From the NCBI RefSeq assembly GCF_963422355.1, contig NC_085094.1, forward strand, positions 2,905,619 to 2,969,618: 64,000 nt of DNA, written 5' to 3'. The notes beneath the pieces are model-generated. The model did no database searches. It had not been told where the DNA came from and worked only from the letters and a program-made list of their open reading frames with translations. Source of the DNA: Corticium candelabrum (taxonomy: Eukaryota; Porifera; Homoscleromorpha; Homosclerophorida; Plakinidae). This document shows, one piece after another, positions 48,895 through 59,424 of this stretch; the stretch's first letter is position 1, and each line of letters starts with the position of its first letter. The position numbers and the translations under genes are program-made.

Positions 48895-49288
48895 AATGTG
48901 AAGGAAACATCTGGAATGTGCAATCTCAATCAAAGCTGAAATCATTTACCATGTTAACCAGCTTCACCCATGTTGTCCCAACTCCAGTTGTGCATCTTTC
49001 ACATGTGCCATCTGTGGCTGCTGCCGGCACTTGTTTCAGTGTAACTGCTACGACTTTGCAACAGGGCACCTATGCAAACATATCCACAAAGTGTGTGCAA
49101 AACATTGTCTAACTGCTTGTGTGGCAACATTACCAGATACAAGTGCCAATGAAGCTGATGACAAGCAGAGTTCTCATCTCAAAGTTGTGATACCACAAGC
49201 AGAAGCACTAGAAGGGTTGAAGGTAGAACTACATTATGACAGACAGCAAAAAACAATGCCATGTCTAATAAACACACTGACTGATTAA
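45719..49288 (+). pseudogene. MULE transposase gene with zinc fingers, introns and frameshifts
   Basis: Candidate exons: 45719-45970 with two C2H2 fingers (CLDCGAQYKTQQTLKRH; CIVEECGLKFMQVKSLTEH), too short to stand out; about 46010-46155 (FFEWEKEEE); 46497-46797; 46850-47125 (REHFITQQD); 47126-47465 with the MULE core VCVDSTHNTNQYNYKLI and AWAISSKED; 47521-47600; 47660-47875; 47923-47991 (NTNMVVEK, then GTAAGT); 48561-48771 (FHSKLKRHPSYLANISNRR, given in part); 48893-49288 with a SWIM finger (CNCYDFATGHLCKH). Several GT-AG junctions look real. Frameshifts near 47035 and 47125 and in-frame stops in the 47.5 kb exon indicate decay. No inverted repeats found. Could be an aged Mutator element or a dead domesticated gene. 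Confidence 0.75.
48829..48892. repeat. (CA)n microsatellite
   Basis: Lies in an intron of the MULE gene and provides the AG acceptor before the last exon. Confidence 0.95.
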
Positions 49289-50174
49289 TTAAAACTGGAT
49301 AACGCTTGCTCATGCGCAGTAGAAAATTTTATCGTTGCGGCGCAGCCAACGATGCCGTATTTTTCGTGCGGTTGTGCATACTATTGATATGTACTATTGA
49401 CACGTTGCATGCAAGAAAGTGTATGAGCAACGATTTTCTAGTGCGCATGTCTCAAAGTTAGTTATGCCACGTGACCAAAATAAATGCACGAAATAAATTA
49501 TTAGCGACGCGACGTCATACGGTAGCGCTGTGTCAAATAGCCCGATGACGTTATTTTTTAAATCTCGTCTAAACGTCATTTGGCGCAGCGTCATCGGGTA
49601 TATTCCAATCCATATGTTGATCACGCCCTCGCACAGGGAATATGCCGCGAAACCCACATTGTTTTTCATGACTTAATTAGGTAGGGTTTTGCTAGGAAGA
49701 GTAGCATAACCCAGCTAGGGTTAGGGTATCTAGTCCAACTGTTACTCAGACCCAGTCGCTTTCTGTGGTGGAGAAAAAAATGTCCACAATTAGGATACAC
49801 CCCCGTTTGGGCTGTTCACAGACGTTATCACGTATATTTTGCTAGTGCGCTAGCAGACGTTGTGCGATTCTAGTCATACAGGTATTGTTCCAAAGCCTAG
49901 ACATTGGTGCGTACGTCGGACATGTTTCCCTCTCTCTCCGTTGCAGCTTACCACAGAAACAGCGTTTGTAACTCAAATTACTGGAGAGTACGTGTCCACA
50001 ATTAGGAACACCTACCCTACACATGAGATGTCTTTACTACAGTGTACCACTTTCTATCTGTAGTATTTGTCCTTCCCTTTGTGGTTCTGTGCACATGAAT
50101 TACTGTCACTGTTTGACTTGTTGGGAGTTACAGTGGATGGGTGTAACCCTGAATACAGTCTATACATACATTAT
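49289..50174. other. Unassigned sequence
   Basis: No coding or repeat feature recognised. Confidence 0.35.
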
Positions 50175-50338
50175 CAGCGCCGGATCCAGGAATTTTTGAA
50201 AGAGGGGGTTCACCGTTAGCAGTTATTTATAGCATTACTAATTTTCTCTTTTTTAATGAAATTATATTAAATTATTTAACCACGCCCATTGGAAAAGAGG
50301 GGTTGTAACCCCCTGAACCCTCTCTGAATCCGGCCCTG
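50175..50338. mobile_element. 164 bp hAT MITE
   Basis: Ends CAGCGCCGGATCCAGG and, on the other strand, CAGGGCCGGATTCAG, followed inward by GGGGGTT/GGGGGTT-type sequence as in the hAT at 25644-26884. Flanked by a 5-base direct repeat ATTAT. Non-coding. Confidence 0.85.
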
Positions 50339-50384
50339 ATTATGTACAGACATCTCATACGCAACTACTTACACCACACTCCAT

Positions 50385-50406
50385 CCATCCATCCATCCAT
50401 CCATCC
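50385..50406. repeat. (CCAT)n microsatellite
   Basis: Short tetranucleotide run. Confidence 0.9.
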
Positions 50407-50569
50407 ACGTTTTGCCTTTACTTGAGTACGTGGTGCAGGCCACACACACAACCACCACCACCACCAGAGTGGAATATAAGGAAAACCTTTTGATCTGACA
50501 TGATGTCGTAGCAACACTGCATGAGTTTGACCAGATATTCTTAATTAACCCTTTACTGACCGACATGCC

Positions 50570-51329
50570 ACCGACAATTACCGAAAATTATGACGCTTGA
50601 CGACGTTTCTCGCACGTATAATCACGTGCTTACCCTAGCTCCGCCTATTTTTAGTACCCGGTTAAATCGGGCCGTTTTCCCGAAACGAATCCTTCCTTTC
50701 TATTCTCACATTATAGCTTAAACGAATCGCTAATAAATTCTCTTTCGAATGAGCTTACTTTCAGCTCTCTACGTTGTAGACATCTCGAGATATCGCAAGT
50801 TTCGCTTACGTCACATCTTGGCCCATTTCCGGCCACGTGACTTTGACTTTGAATATCCGGCCTTCTAAGCTTTGCTGTCCAATCAAAATAATTGTAGCCG
50901 TTAGACACACCCTTTGGGCGTGTCTATACATACGGGCAAGATTTTAGCGGCGCATGCGGCTTCGTCACAATTTTTGCCGAGACGATAATTTTCGCTTCTA
51001 TAATGTGGCTGCAATTGCGAATAATAGGTAATGGATTGTAGGTTACGTGCGCGCGCTACCCAATTAGTACATTCTTGGTGATATGTGTTCGTCAGAATTT
51101 CAGGTGATTTCTACACCTACGATCTACACCTACGATCTACACCTACGATCTACGGAAGCGAAAGGGTGGAACGGACTCTAGTCTACATTTGTAGCCTTGT
51201 AAATCATTTGCTTTAATTACGACAAAGTGTAACACAACAAAAGGCAATGCACTACGTAATTACGTAAGCAACGTAACTCAGCATCGCTTCTGAATTCCCG
51301 TATGTCCGGACACTGTCTTTTATCTTGCT
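50570..51329. promoter_or_regulatory. Promoter-like region upstream of candidate exon
   Basis: GC content rises, with a CRE-like TTACGTCAC (about 50808) and an E-box CCACGTGAC (about 50834), just upstream of the possible first coding exon at 51330. Promoter activity is inference. Confidence 0.3.
51111..51149. repeat. 13 bp tandem repeat x3
   Basis: Three exact copies of CTACACCTACGAT. Confidence 0.95.
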
Positions 51330-51388
51330 ATGGCTGACGTCGTTGGGTCTGATTCTCGTCGCTCATACACAGGATTGAGTAAATCAAG
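51330..51388 (+). CDS. Possible first coding exon of unknown gene
   Basis: ATG in fair context (TTGCTATGG) opens 19 codons starting MADVVGSDSRRSYTGLSKS, ending at a strong donor AAG|GTAAGAAG. Small hydrophilic N-terminus, no family recognised. No matching second exon found downstream within the window. Confidence 0.35.
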
Positions 51389-52019
51389 GTAAGAAGTCAT
51401 CGTCTCTCTGGTTATAGTCAACAACGCGTCGACGACCCCAGAAAGATGGCAGCAAAATAATTGTTTCGCGCCTGTCTAGTTGAACGGATTACCACGTGTA
51501 TATACACCTAGCCTCGTCAGTATACTCTTGAACGCGGACGCCTCTATTTTGCCGTTTAGTAAAGCCGTGTGCCGTACGCATCAACTTCCGGCTGGTGGAA
51601 ATTCTAAGTGTAGACATGACTGCAACTATATACGTAGTTTTGTAGGTCTACAATATGGCTTCGATCCGTTGTGTAACGAGTAGATGACGCATGCCCATAG
51701 TCGGGTAAAAGAATTGGAATTATACCTCTGCATTGGTGTACCTCAGTAACCTAGAGGAGTAAGATATATTGGATGAAATTGATCCATTCAGCATTGCGAT
51801 AGCAATCGCCCCACTCCACGTGAAGCTACAGACTGTGTTATTGAGTGTACTGCCATGCAGGGCCGATGCCAGAACTCTTTTGGAAGAGTGGAGCCCAATC
51901 GAACGCTGTTGGCACTAAGCCGCGGTCAGACTACATTCACATTACGCTTACATTAGAGGTTACATTTCCATTTGATCGGTCACACTATCCAAATCATAAT
52001 GTAAATGACAATGTTGTGC

Positions 52020-52055
52020 TAATGTTGATGAGAATGCGAATGGGGGGGGGGGGGG
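52020..52055. repeat. Poly-G tract
   Basis: A run of 17 G at about 52039-52056; low complexity. Confidence 0.8.
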
Positions 52056-52181
52056 GGAGATTTGGCATTTCCATTGACATTTTCAATGTTTCCTTCCACT
52101 TTACCACTCATGTGGAAGGCGAATCCATATCACTCATTCGCTCCTTGGATTGAATCTTTACAACTGCAAACGACAACAGCT

Positions 52182-52376
52182 ATGACAGATCAAAGAGAGA
52201 GAAAGCGAAAGCAGAACGTTCAGCCGCCCGACGAAGCCGAACGAAAACTCATTGAGGTCTGGGCGGACGTCCTCCAACGCTACAGTGGAGCGATGATATT
52301 TACCCATAGGCGTAGGACGCGGTCCGGCGGGTCCAGCCAATATTCGAAAAGACCACTTTCGCCAGATGCTCAATAG
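52182..52376 (+). CDS. Hypothetical small ORF
   Basis: 64 codons, basic start MTDQRERKRKQN then EAERKLIEVWADVLQRYSG, which faintly resembles the first helix of Myb/MADF DNA-binding domains. No support beyond the open frame. Confidence 0.2.
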   Translation: MTDQRERKRKQNVQPPDEAERKLIEVWADVLQRYSGAMIFTHRRRTRSGGSSQYSKRPLSPDAQ

Positions 52377-52465
52377 CATCAACTTCCGTTTTACGGATAT
52401 AGCCGATCAATTAAGTAATATAGATATTGGTGATGTAAACACTAATTGGTGCCTCTGTGTGTGAC

Positions 52466-52568
<103 letters not shown>

Positions 52569-52707
52569 CGAGACTGCTTGTAAAATACATCTCTAGATGT
52601 AACATGGAGTCGAGCCTATCAACGTTCCTGAGGGATGTGAACTATGATATAGTGTTGCCCTACCCATCTACTAGCGCGCGCAACGTTGGCCCACCCATTA
52701 GCGCGCG

Positions 52708-52947
52708 TTAGGCCGAACCAGTCACTTTTTGCTTCCTATGCCCCTGTTCCCTCAACAGCGCAGGACAATATGTGTAGATTTCAGAAGCCCTAGCAGGCAT
52801 ACGGCAGCGACGCTTTACCTTCTTGCCAAAAATTCGGCTTTTGCAAAAACTACCAAGGTTGTTGTCAGCAACAAACACAGCCTGGTCACTCTGAAGCACT
52901 AAGAAGACCGCGAACAGGAGAGCTTTCATCCGCCGGTGTGACGCCAT
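52708..52947 (-). CDS. Candidate small secreted, cysteine-containing peptide
   Basis: 79 codons from an ATG at 52947. The N-terminus has the form of a signal peptide: basic MASHRRMK, hydrophobic ALLFAVFLVLQ, likely cleavage after SDQA. The remaining mature part of about 55 residues is basic, with three cysteines and dibasic sites (GKKVKRRC). This fits a prohormone, venom-like or antimicrobial peptide, or the first exon of a longer secreted protein; no named family is recognised. It may be chance. Confidence 0.35.
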   Translation of the reverse strand: MASHRRMKALLFAVFLVLQSDQAVFVADNNLGSFCKSRIFGKKVKRRCRMPARASEIYTYCPALLREQGHRKQKVTGSA

Positions 52948-53287
52948 AGTGAAATCTAGACGAACAAATATGCTAGGTGTGACCTAGCATTGACATTAGT
53001 ATTAGCATATGGAAATGGAATGAAATTGTCAAGCTAATGTAAATGTAGTGTGACCACGGCCTTAATTAAGGAAGAGCGGGAGACTGAATGCGCATCCTCA
53101 GTTAGAGCACGTAGGGATCTCAGGGCAGTTGTTGCTTGCGTAAATTGCGCTCTAGAACTGTTTGAGTACGATGAATACTCTTGTTAGATGGAAAGCTAGA
53201 TGATGTATGTGCCATACGGATGTGACATGAAAGATTGAGCATGCGTAACCACTCCTCTCTTCAGCATCTTCCAGCCAGAAGCTATGT

Positions 53288-53385
53288 TTTATATTTTTAT
53301 AAAACTATACTTTAATTTTTAATATATTTTCAATATAATAAATATATAAATATTTAATATAATTATAAAACATAGGATAAACAAA
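53288..53385. other. Extremely AT-rich block
   Basis: About 100 bases of nearly pure A/T at the left border of the virus-like relic. Confidence 0.7.
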
Positions 53386-53394
53386 ACGTCGACC

Positions 53395-53700
53395 GGGCTA
53401 TTGTGTGTGCTGCATGCAACGGTCACAAATCTATTGTGCGCTTGTGTCACGATTGGGTGATGAAGACTTCGACACTACCATGGCTCACGCCGCCATGCAT
53501 GTTTGGTCACATTGAGATCGTGATTCTATGCCATATAGGGCTCTACCGACCTCGAATGGGCCATGACAAGTGCCAAAAGGGGGATCACCAAGACAACTCG
53601 AGCAATTGTGTTACACCTGGGCTGCTATCCATTCAGATTGAGCAGACTCACCCACATTATCAGCATCAATCCTATATATAGAAAGGATATCTTTCAATGT
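53395..53700 (+). pseudogene. Ankyrin-type repeats, virus-like, frame broken
   Basis: Successive repeats with the pattern GH-x2-IV-x-LCH-x-WG are readable in shifting frames (GHKSIVRLCHDW; GHIEIVILCH; STDLEWAMTSA). I associate this subtype of ankyrin-like repeat with large DNA viruses rather than animal ankyrins. At least two frameshifts. It sits about 1 kb from the polymerase relic, which supports a shared viral origin. Confidence 0.5.
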
Positions 53701-53768
53701 GCTTTGCTTGTGGAGATGCCTTTCCTGACATACACCAAGGTTCGTCGTACGACTCGTCTTTCTCGGGA

Positions 53769-54130
53769 TTAGAGTTCCGAAACCGGGAATACATCAAAGG
53801 TTGGCGTGCACTTCACCTCGTCTTTGGGTTTATACGGTATTTTCTCCACATCCATACGAGGTCTCAGAACACGCAATGCCAATTCGAGCGCATCATTACC
53901 GATTCTATCATGCTGGCGTAGTTGCAAGAGGTATAGTTCAACATCTCCGATGCCAGAACGCGCATGGCTGAGTGCCGTACCACCGACATGCAGCCGGTCG
54001 TATAGTTGTAAGAAGTATGTGAGCTCTTGGTGGGCGGATTCGAAACGCGCAATGCACTGTCGACCTCCGTGCACCGCACTGATATGACTTTAATCGTACA
54101 AGTTCAAGAGGTACTTGAGTTCCTCCATGG
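53769..54130 (-). pseudogene. Leucine-rich helical repeat ORF in the relic
   Basis: The frame shows repeated short helices (EELKYLLNLYD, QELTYFLQLYDRL, DVELYLLQL), interrupted by one stop near 54090. Possibly a second ankyrin-like protein. Function unknown. Confidence 0.3.
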
Positions 54131-54195
54131 CTATATATACGGCCACATAAAAATGTTTACGCCCTATTAGACAAATGAACTTATAGATATGTAAC

Positions 54196-54408
54196 ATGTC
54201 GACAGACGACATTGGAGAGGTTTGCCCTGATTGCAGGACAACCATACGCGACGAGTGTGGATATTACGCCCTCCATCCTCCGCTAAAATTGGCATGGATC
54301 GATTGCATTCCTAAAAATGTGAGTGTCGTGGAAAATTTAAGAAAGTGTGCGAATGGCAATACGTGTGCAAGAGATGTGGTCTTGTATCATATATGTAGAC
54401 CGCTATAA
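54196..54408 (+). CDS. Hypothetical 70-codon ORF in the relic
   Basis: Starts at an ATG; has CPDC and further cysteines, so possibly a small zinc-binding protein. No family recognised. Confidence 0.25.
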   Translation: MSTDDIGEVCPDCRTTIRDECGYYALHPPLKLAWIDCIPKNVSVVENLRKCANGNTCARDVVLYHICRPL

Positions 54409-54467
54409 AGGGAATCGAACGCTCGCTATATCAATATACACAAAAAGAAATAAAGAAGACTCTGAGC

Positions 54468-54662
54468 ATGGTTGCGAGAGAAAATATGACCAATAGATAT
54501 AGGATGCTGTGTACTTGCACAGCAGACGATTGGTACGGCATCGGCACCTGCCACGAACCTCGAGAGGTTATCCGGTGTTCTTTTACCATTCACCATCGAT
54601 GTAGCCCATCTGTTTTTGATGAGCATTTCGTACCGCTACCTTCTGACTATCCGTCAAAGTGA
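54468..54662 (+). CDS. Hypothetical 64-codon ORF in the relic
   Basis: ATG start, cysteine-rich, same strand as the preceding ORF. No family recognised. Confidence 0.22.
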   Translation: MVARENMTNRYRMLCTCTADDWYGIGTCHEPREVIRCSFTIHHRCSPSVFDEHFVPLPSDYPSK

Positions 54663-54762
54663 ATCCGTACTTGATGTAATATAACGCATGTCTCTATTTA
54701 TAAGGTTACATTAAAAGACCACGTTCATCTTTCCACTCGTCGCTTCCAACGTCAAGTATCGA

Positions 54763-55366
54763 TCACTCAAGACCACACAGTAGTCGCATTTGGAGATTGC
54801 AAGCATTGTGTGCTGCACCTAAATATTGTCCCGTGATGTGACAGTGGTCGAGGACGCAATCCCGATAGTTCTTCATGATGAGAGACTTGTCGCATATCTA
54901 GCAGATGTCAGTGTCCTCGCCTTTGAGTTTGCGTTTTGCCTTGGATCCTATGATACCAGACTTGAAATCACCAAACTGATACCTGTGTTCTGTTCGAACC
55001 TATCTGTGGAATGTTGAATGGCCTGGAAGTGGCATTCTTGCGCTGTGTTCGCCGGTGTTCTGGTCGAAACCATCGATGGCGTCTCTATATGTGTGTACTA
55101 CCAGAGGTTCATCACAGATGTGACAGTCGTTTGCATTCTTGTGATCTATCCAATCTTGTGTCGTCATCTTGATAGGTTTGATATCGTTTATGGTATATTT
55201 GATTTTGGCTTCTTCTCTTTTGCAGACACTCTAAGTAGTGTTGGGTAGTATTGGGTCCTCGGTAGACGACGGGCTGTTGAGTTTGTTCGTCGCACCGTAC
55301 GACGACGTAAGAGAACCCGCAAGCTTCGTGATGAGCTGTCTTCTGGGTGTTGCTTGTTGGGATCAC
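54763..55366 (-). pseudogene. Fragment of protein-primed family B DNA polymerase (Polinton/virus-like)
   Basis: Two overlapping minus-strand frames. The upstream one (to 55366) ends a segment with CGFSYVVV and PVVYRGPN, a region preceding the zinc part in Polinton and related viral PolB proteins. The next (54763-55167) holds CHIC, NTGEH, then a second CDKSL with DHCHITG and GAAHNACN, the HNH/endonuclease VII-like zinc region embedded in these polymerases. Polymerase catalytic motifs are not present. It contains a frameshift and two stops, so it is dead. It could come from a Polinton/Maverick, an adintovirus-like or a larger DNA virus. Confidence 0.7.
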
Positions 55367-55620
55367 ATGTAACGACGGGCAGGCGTTTTTTCAAGACCCG
55401 GATATACTAAAAATATCTTGCCTCTTTCGACGTCGCCCACAATAAACGACACGCTCCGAGCGTACCGTCCGACGTCAGGAAAGGGCAGCTTAAATTCGGT
55501 GGAGATCCGATACGTCGTTCCAGAGATATTTGCGCGCGAGCGGAGCGGGTTCGAGGCAGGTTGCATCAGCAGGAAATCGCGTTGTCGCGGGAGAAGTACG
55601 GAAGACGAAGACAGCTTCAC
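55363..55620 (-). CDS. Repeated small ORF family, copy 1
   Basis: 85 codons from an ATG at 55620. The N-terminal 70 residues resemble those of 63621-63989: MKLSSSS, then ISTEFKLPFPDVGRY and SVSFIVGDVERGKIFL. The surrounding DNA is clearly more GC-rich than the host background. Unknown protein. The conservation is seen in one frame and may reflect either a gene or a repeated non-coding element. Confidence 0.4.
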   Translation of the reverse strand: MKLSSSSVLLPRQRDFLLMQPASNPLRSRANISGTTYRISTEFKLPFPDVGRYARSVSFIVGDVERGKIFLVYPGLEKTPARRYM

Positions 55621-55708
55621 TTTCGACCTCTAGGCATGGATTCAGCGTGCGCGAGCGAAATTCGGTGGTCAACAGATTCGCCGTTTTGGAGATCCTGTCC
55701 TCCATAGG

Positions 55709-55888
<180 letters not shown>

Positions 55889-56051
55889 CTCTCCTTTAGA
55901 TATATAGATACGCTATCTCATACGAGTCTCGGGTGCCGAGTGGGAGTGCGCGCTCTTGTCAAAGTCACCCACCGAGACGATATAGAAAACCATGTGGTAG
56001 AAACACACACGGATAAACATTGTAGAAGAACAGTGGCACAGTCTAGCAATT

Positions 56052-56251
56052 CTAGACCACACAAAAATAACCATTTGTATAGGAGAGATGCAGGTGAAAT
56101 ACTAGACCGCACAAACATAGGTATTGGTATTGAAGAGATCCAAGTAAAATACTAGACCACACAAACATAGGTATTTGTATTGAAGAGATCCAAGTGAACT
56201 GCTAGACCACAAAAAAGTGGCATTTGTATTGGAGAGATCCAAGTGGTCCAA
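56052..56251. repeat. 50 bp minisatellite, 4 copies
   Basis: Units start with CTAGACCACACAAA at 56052, 56102, 56152 and 56202, exactly 50 bases apart, with a few substitutions. Confidence 0.93.
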
Positions 56252-56257
56252 AGAGGA

Positions 56258-56259
<2 letters not shown>

Positions 56260-56314
<55 letters not shown>

Positions 56315-56404
56315 TTTTATATATATATTTATTTATTTCTTACACACCTACTCACATACAGGGAAGTCCCAACTAAGGACTTCAGCTACTTCCGCAAGTA
56401 TACA

Positions 56405-56462
<58 letters not shown>

Positions 56463-56777
56463 AAGACCAACGTCATGAAGCCAATGTCACATCAAGTGGG
56501 GGTATTTTTCACCCTCTTGTGTGCGAATCTCTTGGCCTGTGGTCACCTCACAGTTTGTAAGTATTGAAGACCATCGCACGACGTCTATCTTTCAAAAGAA
56601 ATTTTACAGTCAGCCAGGCAGTCAGTAACATACATGAACAACTGTCGTTGAAACTCTGGCCATGTAACGCCAAATGATATTACATAGACTGGCTTTAGAC
56701 TGTACAGACATGTTTTTTGGATAATGTGTGTTAGATACCTACGTAGGTGGGTTTATATAAAAATATATACATTTCTC

Positions 56778-56830
<53 letters not shown>
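56260..56830. repeat. Three (TA)n tracts
   Basis: TA runs at about 56260-56310, 56405-56457 and 56781-56830, separated by unique DNA. Confidence 0.95.
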
Positions 56831-56831
<1 letters not shown>

Positions 56832-56839
56832 TAATATAT

Positions 56840-57384
56840 ATACTACTACTACTACTACTATTACTACTACTAACGCCAAGTCCTATCACCACCACTTTTC
56901 TCTTACATCAAGCTATGAAATACATGAAAATAAAAAAGCGGGAATATGGTCAAAGAGTACGAGAAGTTGAGCATGGTTCCTTCACCCCGCTCTTCTTCAC
57001 ATCTACAGGTGGTACAGGTCCTGAACAACAACATTCTATAAAAGAATTGCCAATCTACTAACGACAAAGACGAATAAACATTATAGTACAGTGCTGCAAC
57101 TGATCCGATGTCGCATTAGCTTTGCATTGCCCCGATCAGCAATTATGTGCATTCGCGGCACAAGATCTTGTATTTATCATCTCATTGACGTAGACACTGT
57201 CAGGCTGATAACCAGTGAGGCTCACCTCACTGAGTAGACAATGTTTTTAATTTTAGTGTTTAGTAATTAACTGTTAGTGATTGTTATGTAGTAAGTAGTT
57301 AAATTAGCAAACTTTTGTTATGTGCTCAGCTTTCTTGTTAATGTTGCGGTTTATGTCATAGTGTTTAGTAACTATATGGTGTTG

Positions 57385-57418
<34 letters not shown>

Positions 57419-57419
57419 T
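56840..57419. repeat. (CTA)n and (CTG)n short repeats with unassigned DNA
   Basis: CTA at 56842-56872 and CTG at about 57393-57418; the rest is unassigned AT-rich DNA upstream of the sialyltransferase. A possible short 5' exon carrying the start codon must lie hereabouts but was not identified. Confidence 0.6.
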
Positions 57420-57916
57420 GCGAGGCTAGGGAATATCGTACGTATCAATTATTAAACAACAATACCCAGCTGCCAAAATAGAATCTGTCAATTTGATTTA
57501 TCGTCAATGTATTAACAAACCGCCAAAATAAATTCTCGCCGATGATTCATCCTAGACGGTATGTGGTTTGGTGGAACCTCGACCAGAGTTTGTCGAGAGG
57601 AACCAACTGGACGCTGCACGGACGCTGGTGACCCCAACGGGAAGGCTTCATGATGCCCTTGGGTTTGCAAGGAATTAAATGTTTATGCAGTCGTCTATTA
57701 GCGTACTTTAGGACCACGCATTTTAACGCGCTTTGGTTGTAAATATTACTTTGCTTCGCCGCATTACCATTTCCATTTTGTGTTACCGACAGGAAGTGCA
57801 TGCATGTCAAGAGTTACATGTAATCAACTATTGATGTTTAAAGGCTATATTTAGCAAGAACTGTTATACAAAATTTTACTAATTAATTTCTAAAGTTGAG
57901 ATTGTTGTTGTTTCAG

Positions 57917-58931
57917 AAAATTATTGTTCAACGAGTGGACTGATAATTTATTTTATTGCCCAAGTTTGAATAGATGTTTCTGTTGCTTGCTAGCAATAAC
58001 TACTACAATATTGCTGTTATTGTATGGATCACTCTTCGTCCATCATTTTAATGGTAGTCGTATCGACGACCGAAAACAGTCTTATTACCTGAAAAAGTCG
58101 AAATTCGCTGGAGTATTAAAAGAGGTGCTTAGAGTGCATAACAATAGCAGGAATATAGGCTTACTAGTCAGCACTCAAACGAGTCGACCGACTTTATGGC
58201 AAGAAGTTGGCTGTCAAAGCGCCAAACCTCTCTTGCTATGTCGCAGAACAAAAAGCACAGGTTCAACGTTATCTCTCGCCGACAAATCCGTCTTCTCAAA
58301 CATCAGTCTTCTCAACGTGAGGCCGCGGTCATGTGCTCTAGTCGGTTCATCGGGAAGGCTCTTGAATCGAACCTACGCTGACGATATCGACGCACACGAC
58401 GTTGTCATACGAGTGAACGATGCTCCGGTTCATCCTTACGAGAAATATGTTGGCAAACGCATTCCTGACGTTGCGTTCGTCAATCGAGCAATCGCACGGC
58501 CAGGCAAGTGTCTAAAAACTGTAAACAAACAAACTTTGATTGTTCAATGTTACCACCAGAATGGAATTAGCAAAGTTGCGCCATCTTGCTCGACACATGG
58601 ACCCGTTTTTGCCATTTCTCAGCATCTTATTGACACTACTTTCAGGATTGCGTCAACATACAGGAAAAAACGTCACATCACAGCTATACAGTATTCAACA
58701 GCTGGAATGTATGCAGTCATCTTTTCTCTCCATTTGTGCAACGAGCTTGATATCTACGGATTTGGTGCTGCTAAAGGAGAACTATATTCGTACTACAGAA
58801 ACCTTACAGCAATCAGTCGTCACCACAATTTTAACTTGGAGCAGGAGTTTCTTCAAAATATTTCAGACAATATGACAACACCTGTTGACGTGTCGTGGAT
58901 GGGCTGCAAAAAGGTGTCCTTTCATCCTTGA
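57917..58931 (+). CDS. Sialyltransferase (GT29), main exon
   Basis: About 337 codons from a strong acceptor (TTGTTGTTGTTTCAG at 57902-57916) to a TGA. It transfers sialic acid from CMP-Neu5Ac to glycans in the Golgi. Counting from the codon at 57924: a membrane anchor at about 19-39 (CLLAITTTILLLLYGSL); sialylmotif L from C137 (CALVGSSG, DAHDVVIRVNDAP); sialylmotif S at about 255-280 (YSTAGMYAV, ELDIYGFG) with its cysteine C272, which should pair with C137; motif III YSYY at 288; and motif VS H300-E306. All motifs are present, so it is likely active. There is no in-frame ATG before the catalytic region, so the start is in an unseen upstream exon. The subfamily (ST3Gal, ST6Gal or other) cannot be assigned safely. 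Confidence 0.92.
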
Positions 58932-59321
58932 TCAATTTTAATCGATTATTTTCTCAAGTTGTCGCTTATAAACACGTATACAGTGTCATGTAAAATATAT
59001 GTTGTAGCTTAAAATGTATTAAAAAATTGCATGTGAAATCAGTAAAGTGCATATGTAATTTTTCGTGAAGGACTGTCTGTTACTCGTCTCTTACTGTCTC
59101 TGCACGTTACCGTTATTGACTGAATCTCTTCTGGAAACATGAACATATATATTTTGCCTTAACTTGTTGGTGGACTTTGCAGCTTTTCTCTTTGTCCTTT
59201 CTATTGGCGCTGCTTAGTAGTTCCACATACCGGGAAGACAGACAATCTGGTAAATTTCGCTAACTAAAATTATAATAATTCAAAAATCTCACTTGAGAGC
59301 TACAAGCATATGTGCGGGGGG

Positions 59322-59322
<1 letters not shown>
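58932..59322. other. 3' flank of the sialyltransferase
   Basis: AT-rich, presumably 3' UTR; ATTAAA-type poly(A) signals near 59015 are possible. Confidence 0.4.
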
Positions 59323-59380
<58 letters not shown>

Positions 59381-59404
59381 CGTGCGCGTGTGTGTGTGTG
59401 TGTG
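59323..59404. repeat. (TG)n microsatellite
   Basis: About 80 bases with CGTGCG interruptions. Confidence 0.95.
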
Positions 59405-59424
59405 TTTGTGTATTGCAAAAGATT

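Noticed and set aside
56217..56567. 116-codon Tyr-Ile repeat ORF
   Set aside because: Made by TA microsatellites.
57547..57810. 87-codon minus-strand ORF before the sialyltransferase
   Set aside because: No signal peptide, motif or splice support; compatible with chance.
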